Assembly: GCA_002490835.1 (NCBI GenBank)
Contig: DKUU01000028.1
Coordinates: 124,001-188,000, forward strand
Length of the DNA stretch: 64,000 bases
Direction of reading: 5' to 3'
DNA from: Lachnospiraceae bacterium UBA7196
Lineage (GTDB): Bacteria > Bacillota > Clostridia > Lachnospirales > Lachnospiraceae
A model generated the notes under the pieces. It was not told the origin of the DNA. It saw only the letters and a list, made by a program, of their open reading frames with translations, and made no database searches. Positions 8,170 through 16,821 of this stretch are shown one piece after another. The translations under genes were made by a program, and so were the position numbers. Numbering within the stretch: the stretch's first letter is position 1; every line of letters begins with the position of its first letter.

Positions 8170-8799
8170 TCAGCCGGCTTTGTTTTGGCAATACGCAAGT
8201 TCCGTAGGCAGGTCTTTCCAAAGTTCCGTCCTTGTCCTACACTTCTTAAGTATTTCTATGACCCTGCTATCGGGATCAGGATATACAACAAAACCGTCCT
8301 CCTCTCCCATTTCCGGACGTACCGCATACGCAAGCTGCTCCTTTTCCACCGAAAACTGTGCATCCACACCTGCTTTATTTCCCCTCGCGTCCAGCCGAAA
8401 CCACTTTTTACAGTCCCTGCTGTACACCCCGTTCAATCCATGATAGATCAGGACAGGAGCCGTCTCGTCGTCCAAGATCAGCTTCTGATAGCAAAAGCCT
8501 GCCGGCACAGACTTACTGCGCAATAAGGCAGCAAGCAGATGCGATTTCGCAAAGCAGATTCCATGACCGGCGCCCAACACCTCTGACGCAGTACAGGTAA
8601 GTTCATCCTCTCCTGCGTCTCCCGAATACGCAATGCGATCCCTGACAAATTCATAAGCGTTTCTGATGAAATCCAGTTCAGACTGCGCCTGTTGAAACAA
8701 TGTGTCAGCCAGTTTCGCAACCGCCTCGTTGTCATAATCAATCACATTGTCGCATTTCAGATATTCTTCTATTTTATCAACATACAGCGTTATGTCCAT
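8170..8799 (-). CDS. transglutaminase-like protein with a late frameshift
   Basis: 209 residues with a papain-like transglutaminase core: the nucleophile Cys in GHGICFAKSHLLAALLRS, the His in LIYHGLNGVYS and the Asp in WFRLDARGNKAG. The frame stops at 8170. Removing one A at 8190/8191 (plus strand) would extend the product by about 25 residues ending YYEVEGEEE, with a stop at 8097-8099 in ATGA overlap with the next gene. That coupling strongly suggests the extended frame is ancestral. The core is intact, so the truncated product may still work. Substrate unknown. Confidence 0.75.
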   Translation of the reverse strand: MDITLYVDKIEEYLKCDNVIDYDNEAVAKLADTLFQQAQSELDFIRNAYEFVRDRIAYSGDAGEDELTCTASEVLGAGHGICFAKSHLLAALLRSKSVPAGFCYQKLILDDETAPVLIYHGLNGVYSRDCKKWFRLDARGNKAGVDAQFSVEKEQLAYAVRPEMGEEDGFVVYPDPDSRVIEILKKCRTRTELWKDLPTELAYCQNKAG

Positions 8800-8920
8800 G
8801 ATAGCGGATCCTCCCCTAACGAGTACGCGATATGATAGATAGAACCTTGATGGCTCTGCCCGTGTATGATGCCCGTTTTCATAAATTTCCGTTCCTCTAA
8901 TCCCGCATTTAAATTAATAT

Positions 8921-9598
8921 CTATCTTCCTATCCCTTCTTCAATGCTTTCAAGAATATCTATGTTTGCTAAAAAATCTCGCTCGACAGTTGATAAATCAT
9001 TATACTGTAATTGTTTAAATTTATCATATTCAGAATGTGCCTTATCAATAGCCTGCTTGTGAGAAATATGTCCCGTAGTTGTTAAAATATCTCGACGAGT
9101 CATTTTCAAGTAATCGTCGATTGTTTCCAATCTCCAGAATACTTTTTCAGACGAACGAATATCCCTGATACGATTAAGTAGCTCGTCAAAATAGTTTCCG
9201 CCTCCCAAATTTTTCAAGCGCTCATCATCAAGCACAAATCCTTTTTTTATGTATTCTTTTAAAATACCTGTCGCCCAAATACGAAATTGCGTACCCCGAT
9301 GAGATTTCACTCGATACCCGACAGAAATAATGACATCCAGATTATAATAAATAACCTGATATATCTTCCCATCTGAAGCAGTTGTTGCAAAATTTGCAAC
9401 AACTGAATCTCGACTTAACTCGCCTTCCGCAAAAATATTTTTAATATGACGCGAAATGGTTGACTTATCTCTCTGAAAAAGCTCAGCCATTTGGTCTGTA
9501 GAAAGCCAGACTGTTTCATCATCAAAACTAACTTCGATTTTTGTCAGCCCATCTTCTGTTGTATACATTATGATATTTGTATTCGGTTTTTTATCCAT
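8921..9598 (-). CDS. RhuM-family protein with internal deletion
   Basis: A 225-residue member of the RhuM (virulence-associated, Fic-neighbour) family. The N-terminal two thirds are well kept: VWLSTDQMAELFQRDKSTIS (helix-turn-helix-like), NLDVIISVGYRVKS, GTQFRIWATGILKEYIKKGF and LLNRIRDIRSSEKVFW. Then it jumps directly to LKMTRRDILTTTGHISH, which in usual ~330-residue members lies about 100 residues further on. An in-frame deletion is inferred. Start at 9598 has GGAGG upstream. Role of the family is poorly known. Confidence 0.75.
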   Translation of the reverse strand: MDKKPNTNIIMYTTEDGLTKIEVSFDDETVWLSTDQMAELFQRDKSTISRHIKNIFAEGELSRDSVVANFATTASDGKIYQVIYYNLDVIISVGYRVKSHRGTQFRIWATGILKEYIKKGFVLDDERLKNLGGGNYFDELLNRIRDIRSSEKVFWRLETIDDYLKMTRRDILTTTGHISHKQAIDKAHSEYDKFKQLQYNDLSTVERDFLANIDILESIEEGIGR

Positions 9599-9658
9599 GG
9601 TTCCTCCACAAACAATCACTTTATCCACTAAATCAAAGTTATCCTAAACCCACCCATA

Positions 9659-10252
9659 TCATTCCCTCCAGACAACCACATCCTCAAATGCCCTCCGCGG
9701 CCTTTCCGCCGGACATTCATCCGCATAACCGAAAGCCACCGCCGCAAGCAGTTGTCCCCCGCAATGCAGCCATTCGCTAAGTTCCGCATACGCAAAATAG
9801 ATATCGCAGATCCACAGACTGCCTATCCCTTTCTCCGTGGCGGTAAGAAGCATATTCTGTATGGCCGCGCTGACGGACTGCACATTGCAGATTTCGTAAA
9901 TATGTTCCTCCGGCGTCATTTCCGATGAAATGCCCTGCCCCAGCGAATTGACGACAAATACGATCGCCGGCGCTTTTTCCATGATGTCCACCGTATACTT
10001 TGCCGCCGGGATATGTTGTCTGCTCTGCGGCAGCAATGCGTCCCCTTTTTCTTCTCTCGCGATTCCCCTGCGAAAAGCTTTCAGCATTTCTTCCTTTTCC
10101 GCACCCTGCACAACAATGAATTTCCAAGGCTGTCGGTTTTTGGAAGAAGGCGCTTTGATTCCGCTTTCTATGATTTCCGTCAGGTCTTCCTTGGAAATGG
10201 GTTTCTCTATAAATTTTCTTATACTTCGTCTGTCATATATGGCTGTAATCAT
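9659..10252 (-). CDS. nitroreductase-family flavoprotein
   Basis: A 197-residue FMN-dependent NAD(P)H oxidoreductase of the nitroreductase fold: AIYDRRSIRKF at the N-terminus (FMN phosphate contact), SSKNRQPWKFIVVQ, and GIGSLWICDIYFA near the C-terminus. The ATG at 10252 overlaps the stop of the HD-domain gene as ATGA, marking translational coupling; a longer frame to 10384 runs through that gene in another frame and is artefactual. Physiological substrate unknown. Confidence 0.88.
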   Translation of the reverse strand: MITAIYDRRSIRKFIEKPISKEDLTEIIESGIKAPSSKNRQPWKFIVVQGAEKEEMLKAFRRGIAREEKGDALLPQSRQHIPAAKYTVDIMEKAPAIVFVVNSLGQGISSEMTPEEHIYEICNVQSVSAAIQNMLLTATEKGIGSLWICDIYFAYAELSEWLHCGGQLLAAVAFGYADECPAERPRRAFEDVVVWRE

Positions 10253-10863
10253 GGCTTCAACCAGCCCTCCCCGATTGCGTGATCGATATTCCCGGCGACC
10301 CACGCATACACTTTCGGCATAAACTCCTTGATGACCGCCATCCTTTTCTCCACCGCCGCGCGGTTCGTGCCGCTCTCCACCCATGTATGCCCGCCTGTCA
10401 ATGTATTATGAAGGAAGGGCTGGAGTCTGTCCATACAGGCTGCGTACTTCGCGTCCGCGGTTTCCATCGCGTCAAATTCTTCCCACAGGCTGCGGATCAT
10501 CCGTCCCTGTTCTTCAGGCAGTATTGAAAAAAGTTTATCGGCCGCCGCCTTTTCCCGCGCTTCCTTATCGGCGTTCCCCGCCGCATCGTAAGCAAACGTA
10601 TCTCCCGCGTAGACCTCCACCAGATCGTGTACCACGCACATCTGCACCACCCTGCCGATATCGACGGGCGCTGCAGCATATTCGCAAAAGAGCATCGCCA
10701 TCACCGCAATATGCCAAGAGTGCTCCGCGTCGTTTTCCCTGCGGCTTTTGTCAATTAAAAGCGTCCGCCGCAAAACAGCAGTCATCTTGTCAATTTCCGC
10801 CGTAAAGAGAAGCTGACTGTCTATCCGATTATCACCGCTTGACAGAAAATCCTGTATGCCCAT
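10249..10863 (-). CDS. HD-domain hydrolase, YfbR/HDDC2-like
   Basis: A 204-residue metal-dependent phosphohydrolase. The HD residues are visible as RRENDAEHSWHIAVMAML (first His region), VVHDLVEVYAGD (HD pair) and the distal Asp in DRLQPFLHN. The pattern RTLLIDKSRRENDAEHS is typical of YfbR/HDDC2 5'-deoxynucleotidases. It may trim dNMPs. Coupled by ATGA to the nitroreductase gene and divergent from argG. Confidence 0.85.
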   Translation of the reverse strand: MGIQDFLSSGDNRIDSQLLFTAEIDKMTAVLRRTLLIDKSRRENDAEHSWHIAVMAMLFCEYAAAPVDIGRVVQMCVVHDLVEVYAGDTFAYDAAGNADKEAREKAAADKLFSILPEEQGRMIRSLWEEFDAMETADAKYAACMDRLQPFLHNTLTGGHTWVESGTNRAAVEKRMAVIKEFMPKVYAWVAGNIDHAIGEGWLKP

Positions 10864-11041
10864 GTTCTGCTGCCCTCCCTTTTTCTTTCACACAATGATA
10901 CCGCCTTTCACTTTATTACGCAACTTCCGCTTCTGAAATCTCTTTCGTATAACTATACATCACATCTGTATAATATTCAATAACAATTTGTTTTTATGCA
11001 ATATTTTTTATTATATTCATATAATTATGCAAAAATTTCTC

Positions 11042-11070
11042 TTGCAATCTCCCTTTTGTTGATGTATATT
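11042..11070 (+). promoter_or_regulatory. sigma-A promoter of argG
   Basis: TTGCAA (11042-11047), 17 bases, TATATT (11065-11070), giving a leader near 48 bases. A 13-base imperfect palindrome TGTATAATATTCA at 10967-10979 resembles half of an arginine-repressor box, but this is weak. Confidence 0.6.
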
Positions 11071-11124
11071 GTTTTCAGGGCACAAAATAATATCAGGATA
11101 CATTATAAAGGAAGGATTAAAAAC

Positions 11125-12348
11125 ATGAAAGAAAAAGTAGTTCTTGCTTACTCCGGCGGGCTTGATACCACGGTCATCATCCCCTGGCTGAAAGAAAATT
11201 TTGATTATGAGGTCATCTGCGTGTGCGGCAACTGCGGACAGGCGGAAGAACTGGACGGGCTTGAGGAAAGGGCGCTCTCCAGCGGCGCAGCAAAACTCTA
11301 CATAGAGGATCTGACCGATGAATTCTGCGACGATTTTATCATTCCCTGCGTACAGGCGCACGCGGTCTATGAAAACAAGTATTTGCTTGGCACCTCGATG
11401 GCACGCCCCGTGATCGCAAAAAAACTGGTGGAGATCGCCCGCAAGGAAGGCGCGACCGCGATCTGCCACGGCGCGACAGGTAAGGGAAACGACCAGATCC
11501 GTTTCGAGCTGGGCATCAAGGCGCTAGCTCCCGACTTAAAGATTATCGCGGCATGGAGAAATGAAAAATGGACCTTAAACTCCCGCGAGGAAGAGATCGA
11601 ATACTGCAAACAGCACGGCATCCATCTCCCCTTCTCTGCGGATTCCAGTTACAGCCGCGACCGCAACCTCTGGCACATCAGCCATGAAGGCTTAGAGCTG
11701 GAAGACCCTGCTAACGAGCCAAACTACGAACATCTTCTGGTACTCGGCACCACGCCGGAAAAAGCGCCGGAAGAGGGCGAATATGTGACCATGACCTTTG
11801 AAAAGGGCATCCCTACTTCCGTCAACGGCAAGAAGATGAAGGTGTCCGAAATCATCACTACCTTAAATGAACTCGGCGGCAAGCACGGTGTCGGCATTGT
11901 AGATATTGTAGAAAACCGTGTTGTGGGCATGAAATCCCGCGGCGTATACGAGACGCCCGGCGGCACCATCCTCTACGAAGCGCACCAGCAGCTTGAAGAG
12001 CTGATCCTCGACCGCGACACCTACGCATTAAAGGCGGACCTTGGCAATAAATTCGCGCAGGTCGTTTACGAGGGCAAGTGGTTCACACCTCTGCGCAGGG
12101 CGCTGCAGGCCTTTATCGAATCCACACAGGAGTATGTAACGGGCGAAGTGAAGTTCAAGCTCTACAAAGGCAATATTATCAAGGCCGGCACTTCTTCCCC
12201 TTACTCGCTCTACAATGAAAGCATCGCTTCCTTTACTACGGGAGACCTTTACGATCACCATGACGCGGAAGGCTTCATTAATCTCTTCGGCCTTTCCTGC
12301 AAGGTGCGCGCCATGAAAATGCAGGAGCAGGGCGAGGTGCTGCGCTAA
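11125..12348 (+). CDS. argG: argininosuccinate synthase
   Basis: A 407-residue enzyme joining citrulline and aspartate at the cost of ATP to AMP, the penultimate step of arginine synthesis. Clear motifs are the N-type PP-loop LAYSGGLDT at residues 7-15, GATGKGNDQIRFE and SADSSYSRDRNLWH. The start at 11125 is set by MKEKVVLAYSGG and the AAGGAAGGA site; the frame upstream of it is not coding. No other arg gene is in the window; argH would be expected elsewhere. The next gene starts 3 bases after the stop. Confidence 0.97.
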   Translation: MKEKVVLAYSGGLDTTVIIPWLKENFDYEVICVCGNCGQAEELDGLEERALSSGAAKLYIEDLTDEFCDDFIIPCVQAHAVYENKYLLGTSMARPVIAKKLVEIARKEGATAICHGATGKGNDQIRFELGIKALAPDLKIIAAWRNEKWTLNSREEEIEYCKQHGIHLPFSADSSYSRDRNLWHISHEGLELEDPANEPNYEHLLVLGTTPEKAPEEGEYVTMTFEKGIPTSVNGKKMKVSEIITTLNELGGKHGVGIVDIVENRVVGMKSRGVYETPGGTILYEAHQQLEELILDRDTYALKADLGNKFAQVVYEGKWFTPLRRALQAFIESTQEYVTGEVKFKLYKGNIIKAGTSSPYSLYNESIASFTTGDLYDHHDAEGFINLFGLSCKVRAMKMQEQGEVLR

Positions 12349-12351
12349 CCG

Positions 12352-12645
12352 ATGAACTCTTTTGACCTTATCCTCACCTATGTGATCGTTGTTAATCTGG
12401 TCAGCTTCATCGTGATGGGAATCGACAAACGGAAGGCCAGAAAACGGGCCTTCCGGATTCCGGAAGCCACGCTCTTTGTACTGGCCATCATTGGCGGCAG
12501 CCTCGGTTCCATCATCGGTATGCACCTTTTTCACCACAAGACAAGACACTGGTACTTCCTTTACGGAATGCCGGTGATTTTGGCTTTACAGGTTATTTTG
12601 ATTTTGGCGGTGGTGTTATCACCGATTGAATTAAATTTTTGGTAA
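12352..12645 (+). CDS. DUF1294 membrane protein
   Basis: A 97-residue integral membrane protein with helices at about 5-22, 40-60 and 68-90. The family signature is GIDKRKARKRAFRIPE between helices 1 and 2, then GGSLGSIIGMHLFHHKT. The function of DUF1294 is unknown. It follows argG by 3 bases and is likely co-transcribed. Confidence 0.85.
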   Translation: MNSFDLILTYVIVVNLVSFIVMGIDKRKARKRAFRIPEATLFVLAIIGGSLGSIIGMHLFHHKTRHWYFLYGMPVILALQVILILAVVLSPIELNFW

Positions 12646-12667
12646 TCATTTTAAATGGGGGTACTAT

Positions 12668-13441
12668 ATGCACATCGCGGTTTGTGACGATAATATTGCG
12701 GACAGGAAACAGATGGAGCGCCTCCTTGGGCGAGCCTCCGACAGGAGACTTCACACCACGGGCGTACTGTATATCGATTCTTACGGAAATGTGGAAGCGG
12801 TCCTGCGCTCTCCCATGCTCTACGACGCCTTTTTCATCGACATGACGAGCGGCCCGGTCAACGGTTTCCAGTTGGCCAGAAAACTGATCGATGCCGGCGT
12901 GGTGGCGCCCATCGTGCTTTGCATCTCCACCATCGATTACCCTTCCGTCATCGAAGCGGCTCTCTCCAAGGTGCCGGAAGACGTCACGGAAGCTTCCAAT
13001 CACGACATCCTGCGCAGGCAGCTGCAAAAGCAGATCCTCTATCTGCAAAAACCGATCAAGGTAGATGAACTGGATCAAATGCTGGATCACGCGCAGAGCA
13101 TGAAGGCGGAAACGATCCCCACCATCGAGTTGCGCGGCGAAACGGACACCCTCTATGTCCATGAAGACGAAATTCTCTATGCGGTAAAAAGCGGTAACTA
13201 CGTACATGTGACGTTGACCGAAGGACGTTTCCTCGACCTTCTGAGCACCCTGCCAAACTTTTACTCACAGATCGCCATGTTCCCCGGTTTTATCTGCATA
13301 TCCGAACACTGCCTTGTAAATACTGCTTTTGTGGAAAAGATTTCTATGTTAAAGATAATTATGAAAGACGGGCAGGGTTTCAACGTATCGCCGTTAGCGC
13401 TTGGGAAGATCAAAAAAGCGCTGGCAAGAAACGACGCCTAA
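12668..13441 (+). CDS. response regulator, REC-LytTR
   Basis: A 257-residue regulator. The REC domain begins MHIAVCDDNIADRKQ with probable acceptor Asp58 in FFIDMTSGP; the C-terminal part (about 150-250) is a LytTR DNA-binding domain, with YAVKSGNYVHV, LLSTLPNFYSQ and HCLVNTAFVEKI. No kinase gene is adjacent, so it is an orphan, perhaps controlled by a distant kinase. It lies 22 bases after the DUF1294 gene and ends before a hairpin. Confidence 0.85.
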   Translation: MHIAVCDDNIADRKQMERLLGRASDRRLHTTGVLYIDSYGNVEAVLRSPMLYDAFFIDMTSGPVNGFQLARKLIDAGVVAPIVLCISTIDYPSVIEAALSKVPEDVTEASNHDILRRQLQKQILYLQKPIKVDELDQMLDHAQSMKAETIPTIELRGETDTLYVHEDEILYAVKSGNYVHVTLTEGRFLDLLSTLPNFYSQIAMFPGFICISEHCLVNTAFVEKISMLKIIMKDGQGFNVSPLALGKIKKALARNDA

Positions 13442-13462
13442 AAGATTACTTTCAACAGACAC

Positions 13463-13488
13463 GAGAATGCCCGTTTTTCGGCATTCTC
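13463..13488. terminator. hairpin between convergent genes
   Basis: GAGAATGCC (13463-13471) pairs with 13480-13488 around an 8-base loop. It lies between the converging LytTR and DegV genes and probably stops both transcripts, although no clean T tract follows on either strand. Confidence 0.55.
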
Positions 13489-13498
13489 CCAAAAGGGT

Positions 13499-14335
13499 TT
13501 ACAGTGTCACGATCACCCCGCCGTCGTTGGCATACATGCTGCTGACTCCGGCCGTGTTCATAACTACGATCCGCTTGTAAGAGGCTCGCTTTTCCATCAG
13601 TTCCCGCATATAAGCCGCCCGCTCAGGGCAGTTGCAGTGGGTGATCATCAATGTCCTCTCCTGCGGATTTTTCACATCCGCTACAAGGTGATCCGCCATC
13701 TTCGCAAGCGCCTTATTGATGCCGATCGCCTGCCCCTTCTGCTCGATCACGCCCCAGTTTCCCACCATCACGGGTTTGATGTTTAAGGTAGATGCCACCA
13801 GCGCCTTCACGCCGCTCAGACGCCCGTTTTTGCGCAACGTCTCCAGATTATCCAGCACAAAATAGGTACGCATCTGCCGCTTGAAGACCTCCGCCTTTTT
13901 CACCGTCTCCTCGAAAGAAAGTCCCGCTTCCTTATATTCGACGATCTTTTCCACGATCTGCGTCTCCCCGCAGCTTGCGGATTCCGAGTCTACCACATGA
14001 ATCTTCTTTTCTCCGTATTTCTCCCGATAAAGGCTCTTTCCCAGCTCCGCGCTGTTATAGCTGCCGCTCAGATGGGAGGAGAGCGTCACCACATAGATTT
14101 CCTCCGCCTCATCATGATAGGCTTCCCTGAATTTTTCAGGAGAAGGGCAGGATGATTTCGGGCAGAGCGGGTAAGCCGCCACCTGCCGCAGAAATTCCTT
14201 CTGATCAAAAGTCTCGTCGTCCTGTATCACATAATCGCCCACTTCCAAACCCAGCGGGACGATTTGAAAACGATTGTCATTCTTATAAGTTTCGGGCAGC
14301 TCGCAACAGCTATCCACTACGATCTTATAACTCAT
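13499..14335 (-). CDS. DegV-family fatty-acid-binding protein
   Basis: A 278-residue protein of the DegV/FakB family, which binds a fatty acid and in some species presents it to FakA kinase. Motifs: IVVDSCCELPE at the N-terminus, KSSCPSPEKFREAY, VTLSSHLSGSYNSA, VDSESASCG and LRKNGRLSGVKALVAS with INIKP-like LNIKPVM. No FakA is nearby. The same domain recurs fused to a histidine kinase at 38655-41348. Confidence 0.92.
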   Translation of the reverse strand: MSYKIVVDSCCELPETYKNDNRFQIVPLGLEVGDYVIQDDETFDQKEFLRQVAAYPLCPKSSCPSPEKFREAYHDEAEEIYVVTLSSHLSGSYNSAELGKSLYREKYGEKKIHVVDSESASCGETQIVEKIVEYKEAGLSFEETVKKAEVFKRQMRTYFVLDNLETLRKNGRLSGVKALVASTLNIKPVMVGNWGVIEQKGQAIGINKALAKMADHLVADVKNPQERTLMITHCNCPERAAYMRELMEKRASYKRIVVMNTAGVSSMYANDGGVIVTL

Positions 14336-14473
14336 ACAGCCTCCATAACCTTTTCACGTAGTTTCCGTTACTACTTATACTCTCCTATATTACCACAGTA
14401 TATCGTTTTTGGCAAACGATAATCTGGTCTATATTAAAAAATATAATGATTGATCAAATGCCGCAAAAAAACA

Positions 14474-14502
14474 TTGCATGAACGCTGATGCTTCGATATG
14501 AT
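14474..14502 (+). promoter_or_regulatory. sigma-A promoter of the S41 peptidase gene
   Basis: TTGCAT (14474-14479), 17 bases, TATGAT (14497-14502), about 50 bases before the start codon at 14553. Confidence 0.6.
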
Positions 14503-14552
14503 AGTGTGAGAAGAATTTCCCGTTAATAGTAAACACACGTAAAGAGGTCTCT

Positions 14553-15836
14553 ATGGGAAAAAACATTTCAAGAGAAGAAAGAATCTTGGGTCTTTCAAGA
14601 ATCTGGCGTGATGTAAAATTCTATTTTGCAAGATTTTACGACGTGACGAGCGACGAAAAATGGGACACGCTTTATTGTACCTATCTTCCCCTTGTGGCAA
14701 AAGCGGAGGATTTGCGCCACTATTACGAGCTTTTGTTGCGCTTTGTAGCGACGCTGAACGATGGACACACCTATATCCTCGTTCCTGACGAAGTCCGTCC
14801 GCCGTATCGCATTGCCATCGGCACCACTTATATAGACGGGAAGCATATCCTTATAAAAGCGCCAAAGCAACACGAAGATTTTTTATACGGGGAGATTTTA
14901 TCCGTAAATGGCAGAAAGCTTGAAGCGTATCTCGATGAGTTTCTTTACCCGCTCGTCTGGCACGAAAGTAAAACTTCTCGTTTTTATTATGGACTTTTGG
15001 GATATGTGATCGGTTGCACAGAACATGGAACCATAACAATTGGCACTGACAAAGGTGAATTTTCGGTGACTGCCAGAGAAGATACGGAAACCGTTGAAAA
15101 AAATTTATATATAACGCTGCCGGAAATAGAGCAGGCAAAGAATATATGCCGTTCAGAGAATCTGGATATCGTAATCACAAAAGATCACATAGGTATCATT
15201 GGCTTTCATGCCTGCACAAAGGACGTGAAAGAGTATTTGTACCAAAACGCTGATCGGCTAAAAGACTGCCGAGGTTTTCTAATCGACGTCAGAACAAATT
15301 CAGGAGGCAGCGATTATGCCAGTCGTGCGGTCGCTTCGTTGTTCTTTGAACATCCCATCACCGGCGGCAAATACTTGACACGTCTGATCAATCCATGGGA
15401 GGCAGCACATGGCGGGGACATTGAAAAGCAACTGACAGACATCACGGCAGAGCCGGACGTCTTTGAGGTGCCCTTCCATACGGACAGACCTGTTGCGGTA
15501 TTGGTTGGCGGCATTACTGCGAGTGCAGCGGAATCATTCCTTGTCATGATGAAAAATGATGACAGAGCTGTGTTCATCGGTGAAAGAAGTGCCGGGACGA
15601 ACGGGCAGCCGCTGATCCGTTCGCTTCCCGGTGGCGGTAACTATGCTGTCTGCACTCAGAAATGTCTGATGGATAATATGGTTGACTATAACAATGTGGG
15701 CATCCAGCCTGATATCGAATGTTATAATACGCTAAAAGACTATGAAAATCATTATGACAGAGTAATGGCAGAAGGATTAAATTATATTAGAAATCAATGC
15801 CAGAATTTTTGTGCCAAGACAGGAGAAAGCATATGA
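14553..15836 (+). CDS. S41-family peptidase, cytoplasmic form
   Basis: A 427-residue protein without signal peptide. The N-terminal ~100 residues match the tail-protease-associated helical region (IWRDVKFYFARF, LNDGHTYI). The catalytic domain has DVRTNSGGSD and the nucleophile region GGITASAAESFLVMM with GERSAGTNGQP downstream. Such members cleave hydrophobic C-termini or small peptides. It overlaps the following gene as ATGA, so the two are coupled. Confidence 0.85.
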   Translation: MGKNISREERILGLSRIWRDVKFYFARFYDVTSDEKWDTLYCTYLPLVAKAEDLRHYYELLLRFVATLNDGHTYILVPDEVRPPYRIAIGTTYIDGKHILIKAPKQHEDFLYGEILSVNGRKLEAYLDEFLYPLVWHESKTSRFYYGLLGYVIGCTEHGTITIGTDKGEFSVTAREDTETVEKNLYITLPEIEQAKNICRSENLDIVITKDHIGIIGFHACTKDVKEYLYQNADRLKDCRGFLIDVRTNSGGSDYASRAVASLFFEHPITGGKYLTRLINPWEAAHGGDIEKQLTDITAEPDVFEVPFHTDRPVAVLVGGITASAAESFLVMMKNDDRAVFIGERSAGTNGQPLIRSLPGGGNYAVCTQKCLMDNMVDYNNVGIQPDIECYNTLKDYENHYDRVMAEGLNYIRNQCQNFCAKTGESI

Positions 15837-16336
15837 TTGCATTACAGATCAAAAACATCAAACAATTTATGGCAAAGCTCCTAGCAGGGGACGACTTCGA
15901 CGCCTTCCTGTTAGAGCAGGCCGTGATCAGCACCTACAATACCTTCACTATCGACGGCAGGGAAAACAGGGACTTCTATTCTGCGGAAGAATGGGAAGAT
16001 AAGGAACTGCGCCCCTATGAATTTTCCACTTGGAAAAAAGTGCGGCCCGTCTGCTTCGACCTGATCAAAGGCAAGCACACGCCCGCCGCCTTTCACTTTG
16101 TACTGCATCTTGCACCCGATCACACCGCCGCCGTTCTGAAAACAGGCGACACGGCGGTCACTGCCGATCAGGTAAAGGCCTTTGTCCTGAACATAAAATA
16201 TGACGGCACTGCCCTCACGCTTGTAACCGGCTGCGCCTTCCACACCTTTCTCATGGACAAGACGCCGGACGCGCTCTGGGATCGTGCCGTCAAACAATTT
16301 TTGACAAAACATCAAATCGACTATGAAGAGGCGTAA
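15833..16336 (+). CDS. DUF5721-family protein
   Basis: A 167-residue soluble protein beginning MIALQIKNIKQFMAKLL, a pattern I associate with DUF5721 of Lachnospiraceae; function unknown. AGGAG precedes the ATG at 15833, which overlaps the S41 peptidase stop. A longer frame from 15797 lies inside the peptidase gene and has no site. It converges on the membrane protein gene ending at 16337. Confidence 0.75.
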   Translation: MIALQIKNIKQFMAKLLAGDDFDAFLLEQAVISTYNTFTIDGRENRDFYSAEEWEDKELRPYEFSTWKKVRPVCFDLIKGKHTPAAFHFVLHLAPDHTAAVLKTGDTAVTADQVKAFVLNIKYDGTALTLVTGCAFHTFLMDKTPDALWDRAVKQFLTKHQIDYEEA

Positions 16337-16714
16337 CTACCAGTAAAAATTATGATAGGTGATCGAATAATCCACCGCCGCCATCAGCATCGCAAATAAA
16401 AGCATCAGCGCCAGCATAACGATCGCCGGAAAGTCATAGACAAACCTGCACTTCTCCATATTGCTCCTGTGGTTTTCCACCAGAATCTCAATGCCGAGAA
16501 AAATGAAGACCACAGGCCACAGGCGAAAAATCACTTCATAATGTAATGTCGGCAGGATCATATTTACCAAAAACAGGACGCCGAATAAAATCAAGGTAAG
16601 TCCAAAGGTAACGGAGCCGACCCGTCTGGTGCGCTGCGGCTGCGGCGCCGTTTCCGACATCTGAACACGTTCCGCTTCCATGCTCTGAACGCCCTCTGCC
16701 CTACTTGCTTCCAT
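16337..16714 (-). CDS. membrane protein with LiaF/DUF5668-like TM region
   Basis: About 125 residues: a charged N-terminal tail, then three hydrophobic segments (VTFGLTLILFGVLFLVNMI, IFRLWPVVFIFLGIEILV, and a C-terminal one). The layout resembles the small membrane domain preceding LiaF-like proteins. The start is uncertain; 16714 has GGAGG upstream, while longer frames reach a GTG at 16783. It is the last gene of the ECF sigma unit and may share in envelope stress sensing. Confidence 0.6.
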   Translation of the reverse strand: MEASRAEGVQSMEAERVQMSETAPQPQRTRRVGSVTFGLTLILFGVLFLVNMILPTLHYEVIFRLWPVVFIFLGIEILVENHRSNMEKCRFVYDFPAIVMLALMLLFAMLMAAVDYSITYHNFYW

Positions 16715-16821
16715 ATCCTTATCCCTCCATTCCATTTCTATTGTATAGACCGTTTCGTCCCTTTTATTGACCACTTTGGTCACTTCTCATTTTCGAAACG
16801 TTTTTCTGCTTCGCTGCCCGC

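Noticed and set aside
10253..10384. 44-codon upstream extension of the nitroreductase
   Set aside because: It lies in another frame of the HD-domain gene, is Gly/Arg rich, and the ATGA overlap start at 10252 gives the normal family N-terminus.
10967..10979. Arginine-repressor box upstream of argG
   Set aside because: Only one imperfect 13-base palindrome in a very AT-rich stretch; too weak to annotate as an operator.
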